Source of the DNA: JABDBK01 sp964453575
GTDB taxonomy: Bacteria; Pseudomonadota; Gammaproteobacteria; DSM-16500
Length of the DNA: 15,647 nucleotides
Direction: 5' to 3'
Assembly: GCA_964453575.1 (NCBI GenBank)
Contig: CAYVRW010000056.1
Span: 1 to 15,647, forward strand
Made by a program: the position numbers and the translations under genes. The stretch's first letter is position 1. The number at the start of each line of letters is the position of its first letter. The notes under the pieces were generated by a model. It had not been told where the DNA came from. It worked only from the letters and a program-made list of their open reading frames with translations, and searched no databases. Of the stretch, positions 1 through 7,447 are shown piece by piece.

Positions 1-52
1 ACAATTCTAGAAATTTAAGAGTTAGGCGTTTTGTTTCCAAGGCTATTTTCAT
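1..52 (-). CDS. GNAT acetyltransferase, N-terminus only (cut by left edge)
   Basis: Reading the minus strand from the ATG at 52-50 gives 17 codons, MKIALETKRLTLKFLEL, before the window ends. The pattern L-E-T-x-R-L-x-L followed by hydrophobics is the usual first beta strand of RimJ/RimL-type GNAT acetyltransferases, which move an acetyl group from acetyl-CoA to an amine. A weak GAG stands 8 nt before the ATG. The gene lies downstream of the methyltransferase on the same strand, so the two may be co-transcribed. Nothing beyond the first strand is visible, so the family call rests on this short motif and on the abundance of GNATs elsewhere in the window. Confidence 0.5.
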   Translation of the reverse strand, partial: MKIALETKRLTLKFLEL

Positions 53-143
53 TGGGATTACTCAAGGGTAAAAGCTGTGAGCTTAGTGTTAATAATATTT
101 TTTCTTAATTGGTTATCTGTATCATTCATTTTATATCTCAAAT

Positions 144-908
144 TTATTTACCGCATTCATATATAACCAATTCATCGTGATTATCAGGTTTTTTGTTACG
201 ATCAAAGGGTTTAATCATTTTAACATTTGTAAATCCTACCTCTTTCAGAATAGAAGATAATTGAAGAGGATCATGTAATCGTACTTGAAAATTTTCTATT
301 TCAGTTTTGGTAATGTTATTACCGTCAATTAAATCATATCGACATAGTATTGTTCCCACATTATCTTTTAGAGGTAAGTCAAGTGTATTTAAGAGTATCA
401 TTTTTCCATCTTTACGCTTCTGAACAGCACCTTTCCATATTCCTAATTGTTCAGGAATCGCTAGTAATGTTTCTGCTTCAAAAACTAAAGTCCCGCCTGG
501 TTGCAAGGCATCATACATTTTTGACAGACATTTTTTGACCTGTTCTGGATCGATAATTAAGCCAAATGAACCACTCGGGATGAAGATCAGATCATATTTG
601 TTCTGTTGATCCATATCTTCAACCAGTCCATGCCAAATATTTGGATTTAAATTTTTAGGACTACATTTTTCACGCAAGCGATTTAACATAAATATACTCG
701 CATCAAAACCCTCTATAGGTAATCCGAGCTCTAACATAGGTATAAAAAACCGCCCTGTTCCACACATCGGTTCCAAAATAGGCCCTTTAGCTTGTTTTGC
801 ATAGTCAAGATAAAACTGCAAAGCTTCCATAGGGGCTTCAGGTTTATCGATGTCATAATATTCTGTACAAAGATTTAGATAAGTATTTATAGGTTGTGTT
901 GTATTCAT
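144..908 (-). CDS. Class I SAM-dependent methyltransferase
   Basis: This 254-residue protein has the Rossmann-type methyltransferase signature. Motif I, ILEPMCGTGRF at residues 44-54, is the glycine-rich SAM-binding loop, and the acidic residue of motif II is D69 in GFDAS. A post-I region with LIFIPSGSFGLI (around residue 110) and GGTLVFEAE (around 140) match motifs IV and V. It should be cytosolic and transfer a methyl group from SAM to a small molecule. The substrate cannot be told; the closest general type is the Methyltransf_25/11 group. The start is supported by GGTGG 7 nt upstream. It is transcribed away from the P-loop-LuxR gene across a shared 221-bp intergenic region. Confidence 0.88.
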   Translation of the reverse strand: MNTTQPINTYLNLCTEYYDIDKPEAPMEALQFYLDYAKQAKGPILEPMCGTGRFFIPMLELGLPIEGFDASIFMLNRLREKCSPKNLNPNIWHGLVEDMDQQNKYDLIFIPSGSFGLIIDPEQVKKCLSKMYDALQPGGTLVFEAETLLAIPEQLGIWKGAVQKRKDGKMILLNTLDLPLKDNVGTILCRYDLIDGNNITKTEIENFQVRLHDPLQLSSILKEVGFTNVKMIKPFDRNKKPDNHDELVIYECGK

Positions 909-1129
909 TTTATTTCCACCAGTTTCATAATTTATATCTCATAAATTACCATTATAATTCAATATAATAGGCAATAAATACCAATCCACCTATCAATATA
1001 TATAATAACCACGTAGTTTTACGTCTAGCACCTACAAAAATGTCCATTTATAATACAGATCTATTATGTTTTTTATTTGCTAAAAAGGTACGAATTATTA
1101 ACAATAGAGTAGAGCTACGGGGTATTCCA
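909..1129. promoter_or_regulatory. Divergent control region with ACGTA/TACGT inverted repeat
   Basis: This region separates the methyltransferase (minus) from the P-loop-LuxR gene (plus, start taken as 1130). A perfect -10 hexamer TATAAT lies at 1001-1006 on the plus strand, without a convincing -35. An inverted repeat, ACGTA-gttt-TACGT, occupies 1011-1024, about where transcription from that -10 would start, so a bound protein there would be expected to block initiation. On the minus strand a TATAAT near 953-958 could serve the methyltransferase. The half-site sequence CCACGTA recurs at 8894-8900 upstream of a PAS-LuxR gene. The operator role is inferred from position and symmetry. Confidence 0.4.
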
Positions 1130-1897
1130 ATGAACACATGTAAACGAATATTTATTATAGGGCATCCAGGTGCAGGTAAAGCAGTACTTGCAAAAGCTAT
1201 TGCTGAGAGGCTTGGTTGGCAATATGTTAATGGAGACTTAGGATTAGAGTTTAATGTGGGACGGATGTTACCTCAGATTGTTGGCGAACATGGTGTAAAA
1301 TCATTTCATGATTGCCAGTTTGAAATATTGCATTCTCTCAAAACCAAGGAAAATATCGTAGTCACCACCGATGCGAGTATTGTTAGCGATGCAAGGAACC
1401 GAGAATTACTTTCAGAAGAATTTACCGTTTATTTAAAGGTTAGCATTCCGCTGCAATTAGAACGTATTTCACGTAATCCACCACCATTGCTATTAATAAA
1501 TGATAGTGAGACTTTTTTAAATGAACTTCATAATAATCGTGATGCTTTATATGAAAAGGTAGCTAGTTTAATTGTTGACGGTGATGATAGCGATCTAGAT
1601 CATCATGTAGCATTGGTAATGAAATATTTACCAGAATCACAAGTCGTACCTGATCAAATGGTTCTTGATGAGAAAGATATTATATTTTTTCATAAAACTG
1701 AGCGTACACCAGTACATTTATCCTCTCAACAAGCAATGTGTATGAAGTTACTTGCTCAAGGTAGAAGCTCGAAAGATATTGCACGTGATATGAATATTTC
1801 ATATAGAACAGTTGAAGGTCATATTGCAAAAGCAATGGAGCAATTGGGTTGTACTTCGAGCAAAGAGCTGATTGCTTTATATTATGATCAGCCTTAA
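1130..1897 (+). CDS. P-loop (shikimate-kinase-like) domain fused to LuxR helix-turn-helix
   Basis: From the ATG at 1130 the protein has 255 residues; GGGG ends 7 nt before it. An ATG at 1040 would add 30 residues but has no ribosome binding site. Residues 1-165 resemble shikimate kinase: GHPGAGKA at 11-18, then GD and an LE acid pair (35-40), GEHG (52-55), and NPPPLLL where the family has RPLL. Key features are degraded: the Ser/Thr after the Walker A lysine is Ala18, and the GGG substrate loop is replaced by TTDASIV. Residues about 196-252 are a LuxR/GerE helix-turn-helix with GRSSKDIARDMNISYRTVEGHI. A likely role is a cytosolic transcription regulator whose P-loop domain senses a nucleotide or metabolite rather than making shikimate 3-phosphate. 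A damaged paralogue follows at 1977. Confidence 0.85.
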   Translation: MNTCKRIFIIGHPGAGKAVLAKAIAERLGWQYVNGDLGLEFNVGRMLPQIVGEHGVKSFHDCQFEILHSLKTKENIVVTTDASIVSDARNRELLSEEFTVYLKVSIPLQLERISRNPPPLLLINDSETFLNELHNNRDALYEKVASLIVDGDDSDLDHHVALVMKYLPESQVVPDQMVLDEKDIIFFHKTERTPVHLSSQQAMCMKLLAQGRSSKDIARDMNISYRTVEGHIAKAMEQLGCTSSKELIALYYDQP

Positions 1898-1976
1898 TAA
1901 GCAAATAATTTGAATCAAAAACATAACGAATTTTGACAGTTGCTAAAATAAAAGAACTTCATTGGGAGACTACGAT

Positions 1977-2060
1977 ATGGCTAAACCTAAACGCATTATT
2001 ATTGTTGGACATATGGGCGCTGGAAAATCTAAAGAAATAAATAGCAACACCCCGAGGTAA
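1977..2060 (+). pseudogene. N-terminal remnant of a second P-loop protein
   Basis: A 27-codon reading frame begins MAKPKRIIIVGHMGAGKS and then ends in an unrelated KEINSNTPR before TAA. It has a good ribosome binding site, GGGAG 7 nt before the ATG. The first 18 residues match the start of the gene at 1130 (KRI, then IGH or VGH, then GAGK) and carry a complete Walker A including the final Ser, which the intact neighbour lacks. Homology stops just after GKS, so the rest of the gene seems to have been deleted, with the phosphotransferase gene now joined there. Its stop is 2 nt from the GTG of that gene, so translation of this stub may be coupled to it as a leader peptide. It was too short for a routine gene caller. 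Confidence 0.6.
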
Positions 2061-2062
2061 AG

Positions 2063-2950
2063 GTGCATAACTTGATTGATTATTATCAACAACATCTCAA
2101 TTTACAAGATGCAACTTTTCATAAGATTGAGCATGAAGATGCTATTGTAGCAACTGTTTATAATGTCACATTATTAGATGGCCGGCAATATATTTTAAAA
2201 ATTTGCCATCGCTCACATGATTTTTTATGTGAAGCGTATTATTTAAGTTATTTTAAAAATATCATACCAGTACCACAGATTATCGAATTGATTGAACCTA
2301 CGACTGATATTCCTGGAGCCATTTTAATGGAATGTCTACAAGGGGAGCTATTAAAAAAATCTATGCTTACTGACACGTTAGCTTATGAAATAGGATCATT
2401 ATTAGGAAAAATACATAATAATAAAGTTGCAGGTTACGGTGATCTAACAAACCCATCGCCACTTAGCAATGATCCAACTTCTTATTTTACTTTTAAATTT
2501 GAAGAGGGCATTTCAGAATGCAGCGATCATCTACCAAAACAAATACTCAATCAATGCCAAGATTATTTTAGCCGCAATATTCATTTATTACGTTCGACCG
2601 ATGGGCCTTGTATGACGCATAGGGATTTTCGACCAGGCAATATACTTATCCATGAAGGTAAGATTCAAGGAATCATCGATTGGTCATCCGCGCGAGGTAG
2701 TTTTTCGGAAGAAGATATTTGCTCCTTGGAGTTAGGAGACTGGTCTGATGATATCAATATAAAAAAAACCTTTCTTGAAGGATATGCTAGCATTCGTCCT
2801 CTTCCTAATTACCTTGATGTAATGCCTATTTTATTGCTAAGTAAAGCTATTGCTACCATTGGTTTCACAGTAAAAAGTCATACATGGGATAATAAGAACA
2901 AAGAATTATATCAGCGACATATTCACTTACTTGAAGGTCTTTTGAAATAG
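2063..2950 (+). CDS. Aminoglycoside phosphotransferase (APH)-family kinase
   Basis: This 295-residue protein has the kinase fold of the APH/choline kinase superfamily. The nucleotide-binding lysine is likely K47 in YILKICHR, the catalytic loop is HRDFRPGNIL at 186-195 (catalytic D188, metal-binding N193), and IIDWSSA at 204-210 provides the second metal aspartate (D206). All catalytic residues are present, so it should transfer phosphate from ATP to a hydroxyl of a small molecule; the acceptor is unknown. The GTG start is chosen for GAGG 5 nt upstream. That ribosome binding site overlaps the last codons of the P-loop remnant, suggesting translational coupling. A consensus -35 TTGACA at 1933-1938 has only a weak partner -10. 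Confidence 0.88.
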   Translation: MHNLIDYYQQHLNLQDATFHKIEHEDAIVATVYNVTLLDGRQYILKICHRSHDFLCEAYYLSYFKNIIPVPQIIELIEPTTDIPGAILMECLQGELLKKSMLTDTLAYEIGSLLGKIHNNKVAGYGDLTNPSPLSNDPTSYFTFKFEEGISECSDHLPKQILNQCQDYFSRNIHLLRSTDGPCMTHRDFRPGNILIHEGKIQGIIDWSSARGSFSEEDICSLELGDWSDDINIKKTFLEGYASIRPLPNYLDVMPILLLSKAIATIGFTVKSHTWDNKNKELYQRHIHLLEGLLK

Positions 2951-3020
2951 AAAGAACAACCATATCCAGCTAAATCTTTAACTGCTGGTTTTCCTGTTGC
3001 TGTCCAGGAAGTTTCTAGCT

Positions 3021-6000
3021 TTATGGCCTAGGCAAGTAACTCACAACCTGTTCTGAAATAGGTTTGCTAGAAAAATAATTTTCTAAAAGAGACAATAACA
3101 TTCTTGAATATTCTTCTCTTTGTTTTATCATGCTTGCCAGCAATCGCTCATCTGCTCGTGAATCGAGTCTCGGTCCAACCCGTGATTCCAGGATTTCACA
3201 TGGCATAGGTTCCACTGTACCGTTACCCACCGGGTTCATCCATACATGAATGCCAGCAATAACAAGATCGTCACGTGCATTTTTAACCAAACCTTCTACT
3301 GTTTGTACGTTAGGCCAATCAGATGATAGATAAGGAGAAAACTGTGGATCTGGGCATGGGCCCCGTTCACATGCATTAGGCTCTGGGCTTACGTTTCCTT
3401 CAATAATAAGGGCACATTCATAGGTGATATTCGTTTCCTTATCATTCCATAATACCCAAAGGCAGTTACAAGGCAAGTCTTGAAATAATTTCCACATCTG
3501 AAAAGAAGGTGATACATATATCCCATGTTTTGCGTTAGTAAGACGATTCATGGGTGGTGGATCAGAATCAAAATCACCATTTAGAATGGAGGCCAAACAT
3601 TGCCAATTAGCAGTGATATGGTAAACGTTATGTCCTTTTTCAAATAAATGATTTTTATGAGCAGGGGCTTTAACTCCAAAACGATAAGTATTCGTCGGTG
3701 GAGCATATGGCTGAGTGCTTTTGTTGGGAGGCCCTCCACAAGGATTGCGTGCTTCTCTGTAGATACGGTCTCTTTCTGGAGCATCAATAGTGTATGCATC
3801 GGGTTTCGTATTATCTAACTTTCCTTCTTTTTGCAGTTTTATGCGAGCAGCTGCAATATTCGGATCCATGACTTGTTGTTTAAATCGATGAGCGCGTTTA
3901 TATTCCATAAGATTAGTAAAATGTTCCGATGATGGCGATTCATAGTTAGCCGTGGGTAGGCTCATCAAAATCTTAAGGCTTGTGGACTGAGTTGCTTGAG
4001 GTTTCTTCTCCTCCTGTTTTTCCTTAGTGAGCGCGTCTAATTCTCTTTGCACTCTCAAAATTTCAGATTGAGCTGATACTTTTGCTGTCTCTTCTTGTTT
4101 CAATTTTGTCTGAAGATTAGCTGTTATTGCCTCTACTTGTGATGACAGGCTAATATATCTAACTTTTAGTGCCTGGAGTTCGTCTTGCGGCATCTCTTTT
4201 TTGCTATCAGATTGAGTAATTGGCGATAGTACAGGTTGAAGAAGATTTTCTAAAATCAAAGAATCTAGCATTTTCGATATCTCTTCTGCTGCAGCATCGC
4301 TATTCGTTAATGGCTTACCGTTCATATAGAGCACATGCTTTTTGTCTCTCTGTTTATAAACCAATTGTGCCTTAGGATGCGCTTCTTTTAAGTATTTATT
4401 ATAAATATCATAACGCTCGGTTTTTTCGCCTTCATCTCTTTGTTCTAAAAAAATTGTTCTCAGTTCTTCTAAAACATTCTGTATTTTTTCCGGTTCTATC
4501 TTTTTGTCTTCGGTATTTGGTGTTAGGCTCTGAATGTTTTTAGGACTGGAGAATTGTTTTGAATGTTTTTCCTCTTTATTCGGAGCATGTTCTCTACCCG
4601 CATCTGCCTCAGCATTCAATAAAGCAGTGACCACTTCTTTCTCCCCAATACCATCGGGAGTATCCATCGTGGTTGCGCTTGCTTTGTTGAGTGCACGGAA
4701 CGCTTCTGCATGGCCGAACATAGCTGCGACACACAGAGGTGTAATGCCCTGAATATTAGGAGTATCAATCGTCGTTGCGCCTGCAGTTTTGAGTGCAGTT
4801 ATTGTTTCTGTATGTCCACACCCAGCAGCAACAAAAATGGGGGTTCTCCCTTGATTGTCAGATAAGTCCATCGATCCACCCGCAGCCTTTAATAGAGGTA
4901 TGGCATCGGCATATCCCAGTGCGGCTGCCATATAAACGGGTGTTCTACCCCATTCATCTTTCTGATTAATATTTTCTGCGGCTCCGTTTTTAATTAACGC
5001 CGGCATGCTAGCAATATTCCCATAAGCTGCCGCCCAATATAAAGGACTTCCAGAATATTCCTTATCGACACTTGGATAGATTTTTGATGGTACGAGGATT
5101 GAATTCTTAGCTTCAGCTTCAGACAAAGTGTCTCTAGCTCCAGCTTTTAATAAAGCGACAATGGCTTCTACCTGCATGTTTTCCATAGCAGCCTGAATAG
5201 GCCTTGCACCATTTGAACATGGTTGGTCTACATCTGCTTTCGCTTTAATGAGAGCATTGATGCAATTGACACGGCCATCCGCTGCAGCTTGGTAGAGAGA
5301 GGTAGCTTGTTCATTCATGTGACACAAAAATTGAGTGCGACATTGAATAGCCTTGGGGTCATTGGGTTGGAGTCGAAGTGCTTCATCGTAATAAATTAAA
5401 GCGGCTTTTAGATTTGGTTTATCTCTCTCTAACTCTAGCGCTGCATATGCCAAACACGTTTCAGAAAAATCCTTTTTCATGGAGTCTGTAAATTTTTTTT
5501 CTTCATTGTTCCTTGCTTGCTCAGCATCGCTTTGTGCATAGTCGTGACCTATGATCCTATAAAGTATCGCCTGGTAATGATAAATATAAATAGGTGTATC
5601 ATGAGTAGAGCTCAACCAAAGAGCGTCATCGAAGTCATTTAATGCTTCTCTATGATTTCCTAATGCGCATTGAGCAATTCCTCTATTTGCCAAAACTTTA
5701 CTAAGATCGGTGTCAGAAGCAGACTCAATGGGGTTGCTGCTTTCAAGTGTTACGATTTTGGTTTGCTCGCCGTTATTGATTTCTTGTTTTTCCTCCTTTT
5801 CGTGTTGTCTTGCTGGTTGGACATCACACTCTGCGTTCTCATTTAGAGTCAAGATGCGATAAAGCTTTGCTCTCTCTTTGAGAATTTCTGGATCATTCGG
5901 ACGAAGCCTAAGAGCTTGATCAAAATCTTCTAATGCATATTCATTATTGCCTAAAAAACTATGAGCCAATCCCCTATTTGCAAAAGCTGAATAGAGATAG

Positions 6001-7226
6001 TCACCGTTTGGGTTTAAACGAATAACAGAGTTAAAGTCCTCGATTGCGTCAGTGTAATCTCCTCGGAGAATTTTAGATCTGTCTGTGCTAAGATATGAAA
6101 GGACCGCTTCATTATTCATATTGATGATTTGAGTGCGAAAATGAACTGCATCTGGATGATTGGGTTGAAGACGAATCGCTTCATCACAATAAATCAATGC
6201 AGCTTTAAGGTTTCCATTTTCTTTCTTCATTTCTCTTGTGGCACAATCAAGATATTCTTTAGATGCAAACATTATATATGATGGGTCATCTTGTTTTTCG
6301 AGTCCGAGCGATTTTGCTTTTTGTTCGTCAGCATTCGCTTTTTCAACTTCACCTGTGATTCGATAAAGTATTGCCCGACCTTCAAGAGCACATACATGAG
6401 CGGATAGACTATAATCTAAATCAAGAGTCTCATTTAAATCAAGAGCCGTATTATAATCAGCTAACGCATCTTTATGATTCCCTAATACAAGTTTAGCCCA
6501 AGCGCGATCTATATAGGCATAAAGATTATGAGGGTTGATGCGAATGATAGCATCACAGTCTTCTATTGCGCTTTTATAATTTCCCAGTCTACATTTAGCA
6601 ATGCTTTGGGCAAGAAAAATTTCTTCATTATTAGGTTTTAAACGAAGAGCCTCGGTAAAATCAACGATCGCGCCTGCGTTATCTCCCGAATCAAGTTTAT
6701 CATAGCCGCTGTTTTTAAATAATTCCGCATCAGAAGGAGTCTCAATGGGGGCGCTGCTTTCAAGTGTTAAGATTTGAGCTGGTTCTCTATCGGCTTCTTG
6801 TTTTTGTTCTTTCTTCAATATTTTCATAACGATATTTTTCAATTGAATAGCCGGAGGATATTCCTTAAGGCTCAGGGACTTCTCACATGCCTCGAGGCAT
6901 TCATGATACTGATTTAATGAAAAAAGACCATTGGCGTATAATCTCCAAGCATCATAATTATCAGGTGCAACCTCAACGAGCTTTTTAAACGCTACTTGAG
7001 CTTCTTCTTTTCTATTTAAACATAATATTGCATAGGCTCGATAATAATAAGCGTGATAATAATTACAAGCATTTAACTTAAGAGATTTATCTACAATATC
7101 ATTTTCTTTTATTTGTAAAAAATCATCAAAGATGGCTAATGCTTCATTAAATTTTTTCTGTTTATAAAGCTCAAGACCCTCTTGATATTTATTTTGCAAT
7201 TCTGTTGCTGTTATGGATCGTTGCAT
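3021..7226 (-). CDS. Giant TPR-ankyrin-coiled-coil protein with PARP-like C-terminus (candidate effector)
   Basis: This is a 1401-residue soluble protein without signal peptide or membrane segment. Residues about 10-625 hold roughly a dozen TPR units (for example GDNAGAIVDFTEALRLKPNN at 181-200). About 643-878 hold five to six ankyrin repeats (TPVYMAAALGYADAI, TPIFVAAGCGHTETI, TPLCVAAMFGHAEAF). About 1010-1075 is a charged coiled coil. Residues 1195-1335 follow the order of PARP-type ADP-ribosyltransferases: VYHIT at 1201-1205, HGIYVSPS at 1234-1241, CALIIEGNV at 1271-1279, then DDLVIAGIHV at 1319-1328. The start has GAGG 8 nt upstream. TPR and ankyrin blocks would bind proteins, and the tail might modify them. 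Transport into a host by a type IV system is inferred from architecture; the ADP-ribosyltransferase call is tentative. Confidence 0.85.
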   Translation of the reverse strand: MQRSITATELQNKYQEGLELYKQKKFNEALAIFDDFLQIKENDIVDKSLKLNACNYYHAYYYRAYAILCLNRKEEAQVAFKKLVEVAPDNYDAWRLYANGLFSLNQYHECLEACEKSLSLKEYPPAIQLKNIVMKILKKEQKQEADREPAQILTLESSAPIETPSDAELFKNSGYDKLDSGDNAGAIVDFTEALRLKPNNEEIFLAQSIAKCRLGNYKSAIEDCDAIIRINPHNLYAYIDRAWAKLVLGNHKDALADYNTALDLNETLDLDYSLSAHVCALEGRAILYRITGEVEKANADEQKAKSLGLEKQDDPSYIMFASKEYLDCATREMKKENGNLKAALIYCDEAIRLQPNHPDAVHFRTQIINMNNEAVLSYLSTDRSKILRGDYTDAIEDFNSVIRLNPNGDYLYSAFANRGLAHSFLGNNEYALEDFDQALRLRPNDPEILKERAKLYRILTLNENAECDVQPARQHEKEEKQEINNGEQTKIVTLESSNPIESASDTDLSKVLANRGIAQCALGNHREALNDFDDALWLSSTHDTPIYIYHYQAILYRIIGHDYAQSDAEQARNNEEKKFTDSMKKDFSETCLAYAALELERDKPNLKAALIYYDEALRLQPNDPKAIQCRTQFLCHMNEQATSLYQAAADGRVNCINALIKAKADVDQPCSNGARPIQAAMENMQVEAIVALLKAGARDTLSEAEAKNSILVPSKIYPSVDKEYSGSPLYWAAAYGNIASMPALIKNGAAENINQKDEWGRTPVYMAAALGYADAIPLLKAAGGSMDLSDNQGRTPIFVAAGCGHTETITALKTAGATTIDTPNIQGITPLCVAAMFGHAEAFRALNKASATTMDTPDGIGEKEVVTALLNAEADAGREHAPNKEEKHSKQFSSPKNIQSLTPNTEDKKIEPEKIQNVLEELRTIFLEQRDEGEKTERYDIYNKYLKEAHPKAQLVYKQRDKKHVLYMNGKPLTNSDAAAEEISKMLDSLILENLLQPVLSPITQSDSKKEMPQDELQALKVRYISLSSQVEAITANLQTKLKQEETAKVSAQSEILRVQRELDALTKEKQEEKKPQATQSTSLKILMSLPTANYESPSSEHFTNLMEYKRAHRFKQQVMDPNIAAARIKLQKEGKLDNTKPDAYTIDAPERDRIYREARNPCGGPPNKSTQPYAPPTNTYRFGVKAPAHKNHLFEKGHNVYHITANWQCLASILNGDFDSDPPPMNRLTNAKHGIYVSPSFQMWKLFQDLPCNCLWVLWNDKETNITYECALIIEGNVSPEPNACERGPCPDPQFSPYLSSDWPNVQTVEGLVKNARDDLVIAGIHVWMNPVGNGTVEPMPCEILESRVGPRLDSRADERLLASMIKQREEYSRMLLSLLENYFSSKPISEQVVSYLPRP
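4593..5300 (-). repeat. Ankyrin-repeat block inside the giant protein
   Basis: Residues about 643-878 of the giant protein are ankyrin repeats. The clear units begin TSLYQAAADGRVNCI, ARPIQAAMENMQVEA, SPLYWAAAYGNIASM, TPVYMAAALGYADAI, TPIFVAAGCGHTETI and TPLCVAAMFGHAEAF. The last unit is shortened: TMDTPDGIG runs directly into EKEVVTALLNAEADAG, so the TPL-AA part is missing. At DNA level the segments around 4660-4700 and 4763-4800 are nearly identical, pointing to recent unit duplication. Confidence 0.8.
5304..6779 (-). repeat. Large internal duplication in the TPR region
   Basis: Two diverged copies of one module can be aligned. Copy 1 begins at residue about 152 with LTLESSAPIETPSD and ends at about 375 with NLKAALIYCDEAIRLQPNHP and NMNNEA. 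Copy 2 begins at about 491 with VTLESSNPIESASD and ends at about 641 with NLKAALIYYDEALRLQPNDP and HMNEQA. Each contains an ILYRI segment between. The DNA of the two module starts (6729-6779 and 5715-5765) is nearly identical. Copy 2 is shorter by about 70 residues, equal to two TPR units. Confidence 0.75.
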
Positions 7227-7447
7227 GATGATTGCCTCATTTAGGGGAATAATTTTAACTATGAGTAGATGTTTTTATATAGGGGCATAATTCCCCTGTT
7301 CGGCCTGTATAAAAATATATCAATACGGCGATTTAAGTAAGATTTCTGATTAAATAATAATCAAATTGTGGGCTTTAATAATTCTTTAATATTGTTGCTG
7401 TATAATAACGATTATTAATATAGCTTAGAATTTACACTTGACTTTTT
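7227..7447. promoter_or_regulatory. Divergent control region with a possible RNA switch
   Basis: This region lies between the giant gene (minus) and a PAS-LuxR gene (plus). For the plus gene a perfect TATAAT stands at 7401-7406, 42 nt before the ATG; no good -35 and no clear Shine-Dalgarno are seen. On the minus strand the leader of the giant gene contains AGGGGAAT (7297-7290). It can pair either with CCCCT at 7285-7281 as a small local hairpin, or with ATTCCCCT at 7250-7243, only 4 nt from the GAGG ribosome binding site (7238-7235). These pairings exclude each other. Whether transcription starts upstream of 7297 is not shown. Confidence 0.35.

Noticed and set aside
3..71. Plus-strand open frame at the left edge (NSRNLRVRRF...) that could be a gene end
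   Set aside because: It is antisense to the GNAT start, which has a recognisable family motif; no family match is visible.
58..129. A 23-codon minus-strand frame (MNDTDNQLRKN...) between the methyltransferase and the edge GNAT
   Set aside because: It has only a weak GAG upstream, no recognisable motif and a different frame from the GNAT. It could be a leader peptide, but chance explains it equally well.
2966..3010. Short inverted repeats CCAGC/GCTGG and TTCCTG/CAGGAA as a terminator after the APH gene
   Set aside because: Stems are only 5-6 bp with long loops and no T run follows on either strand.
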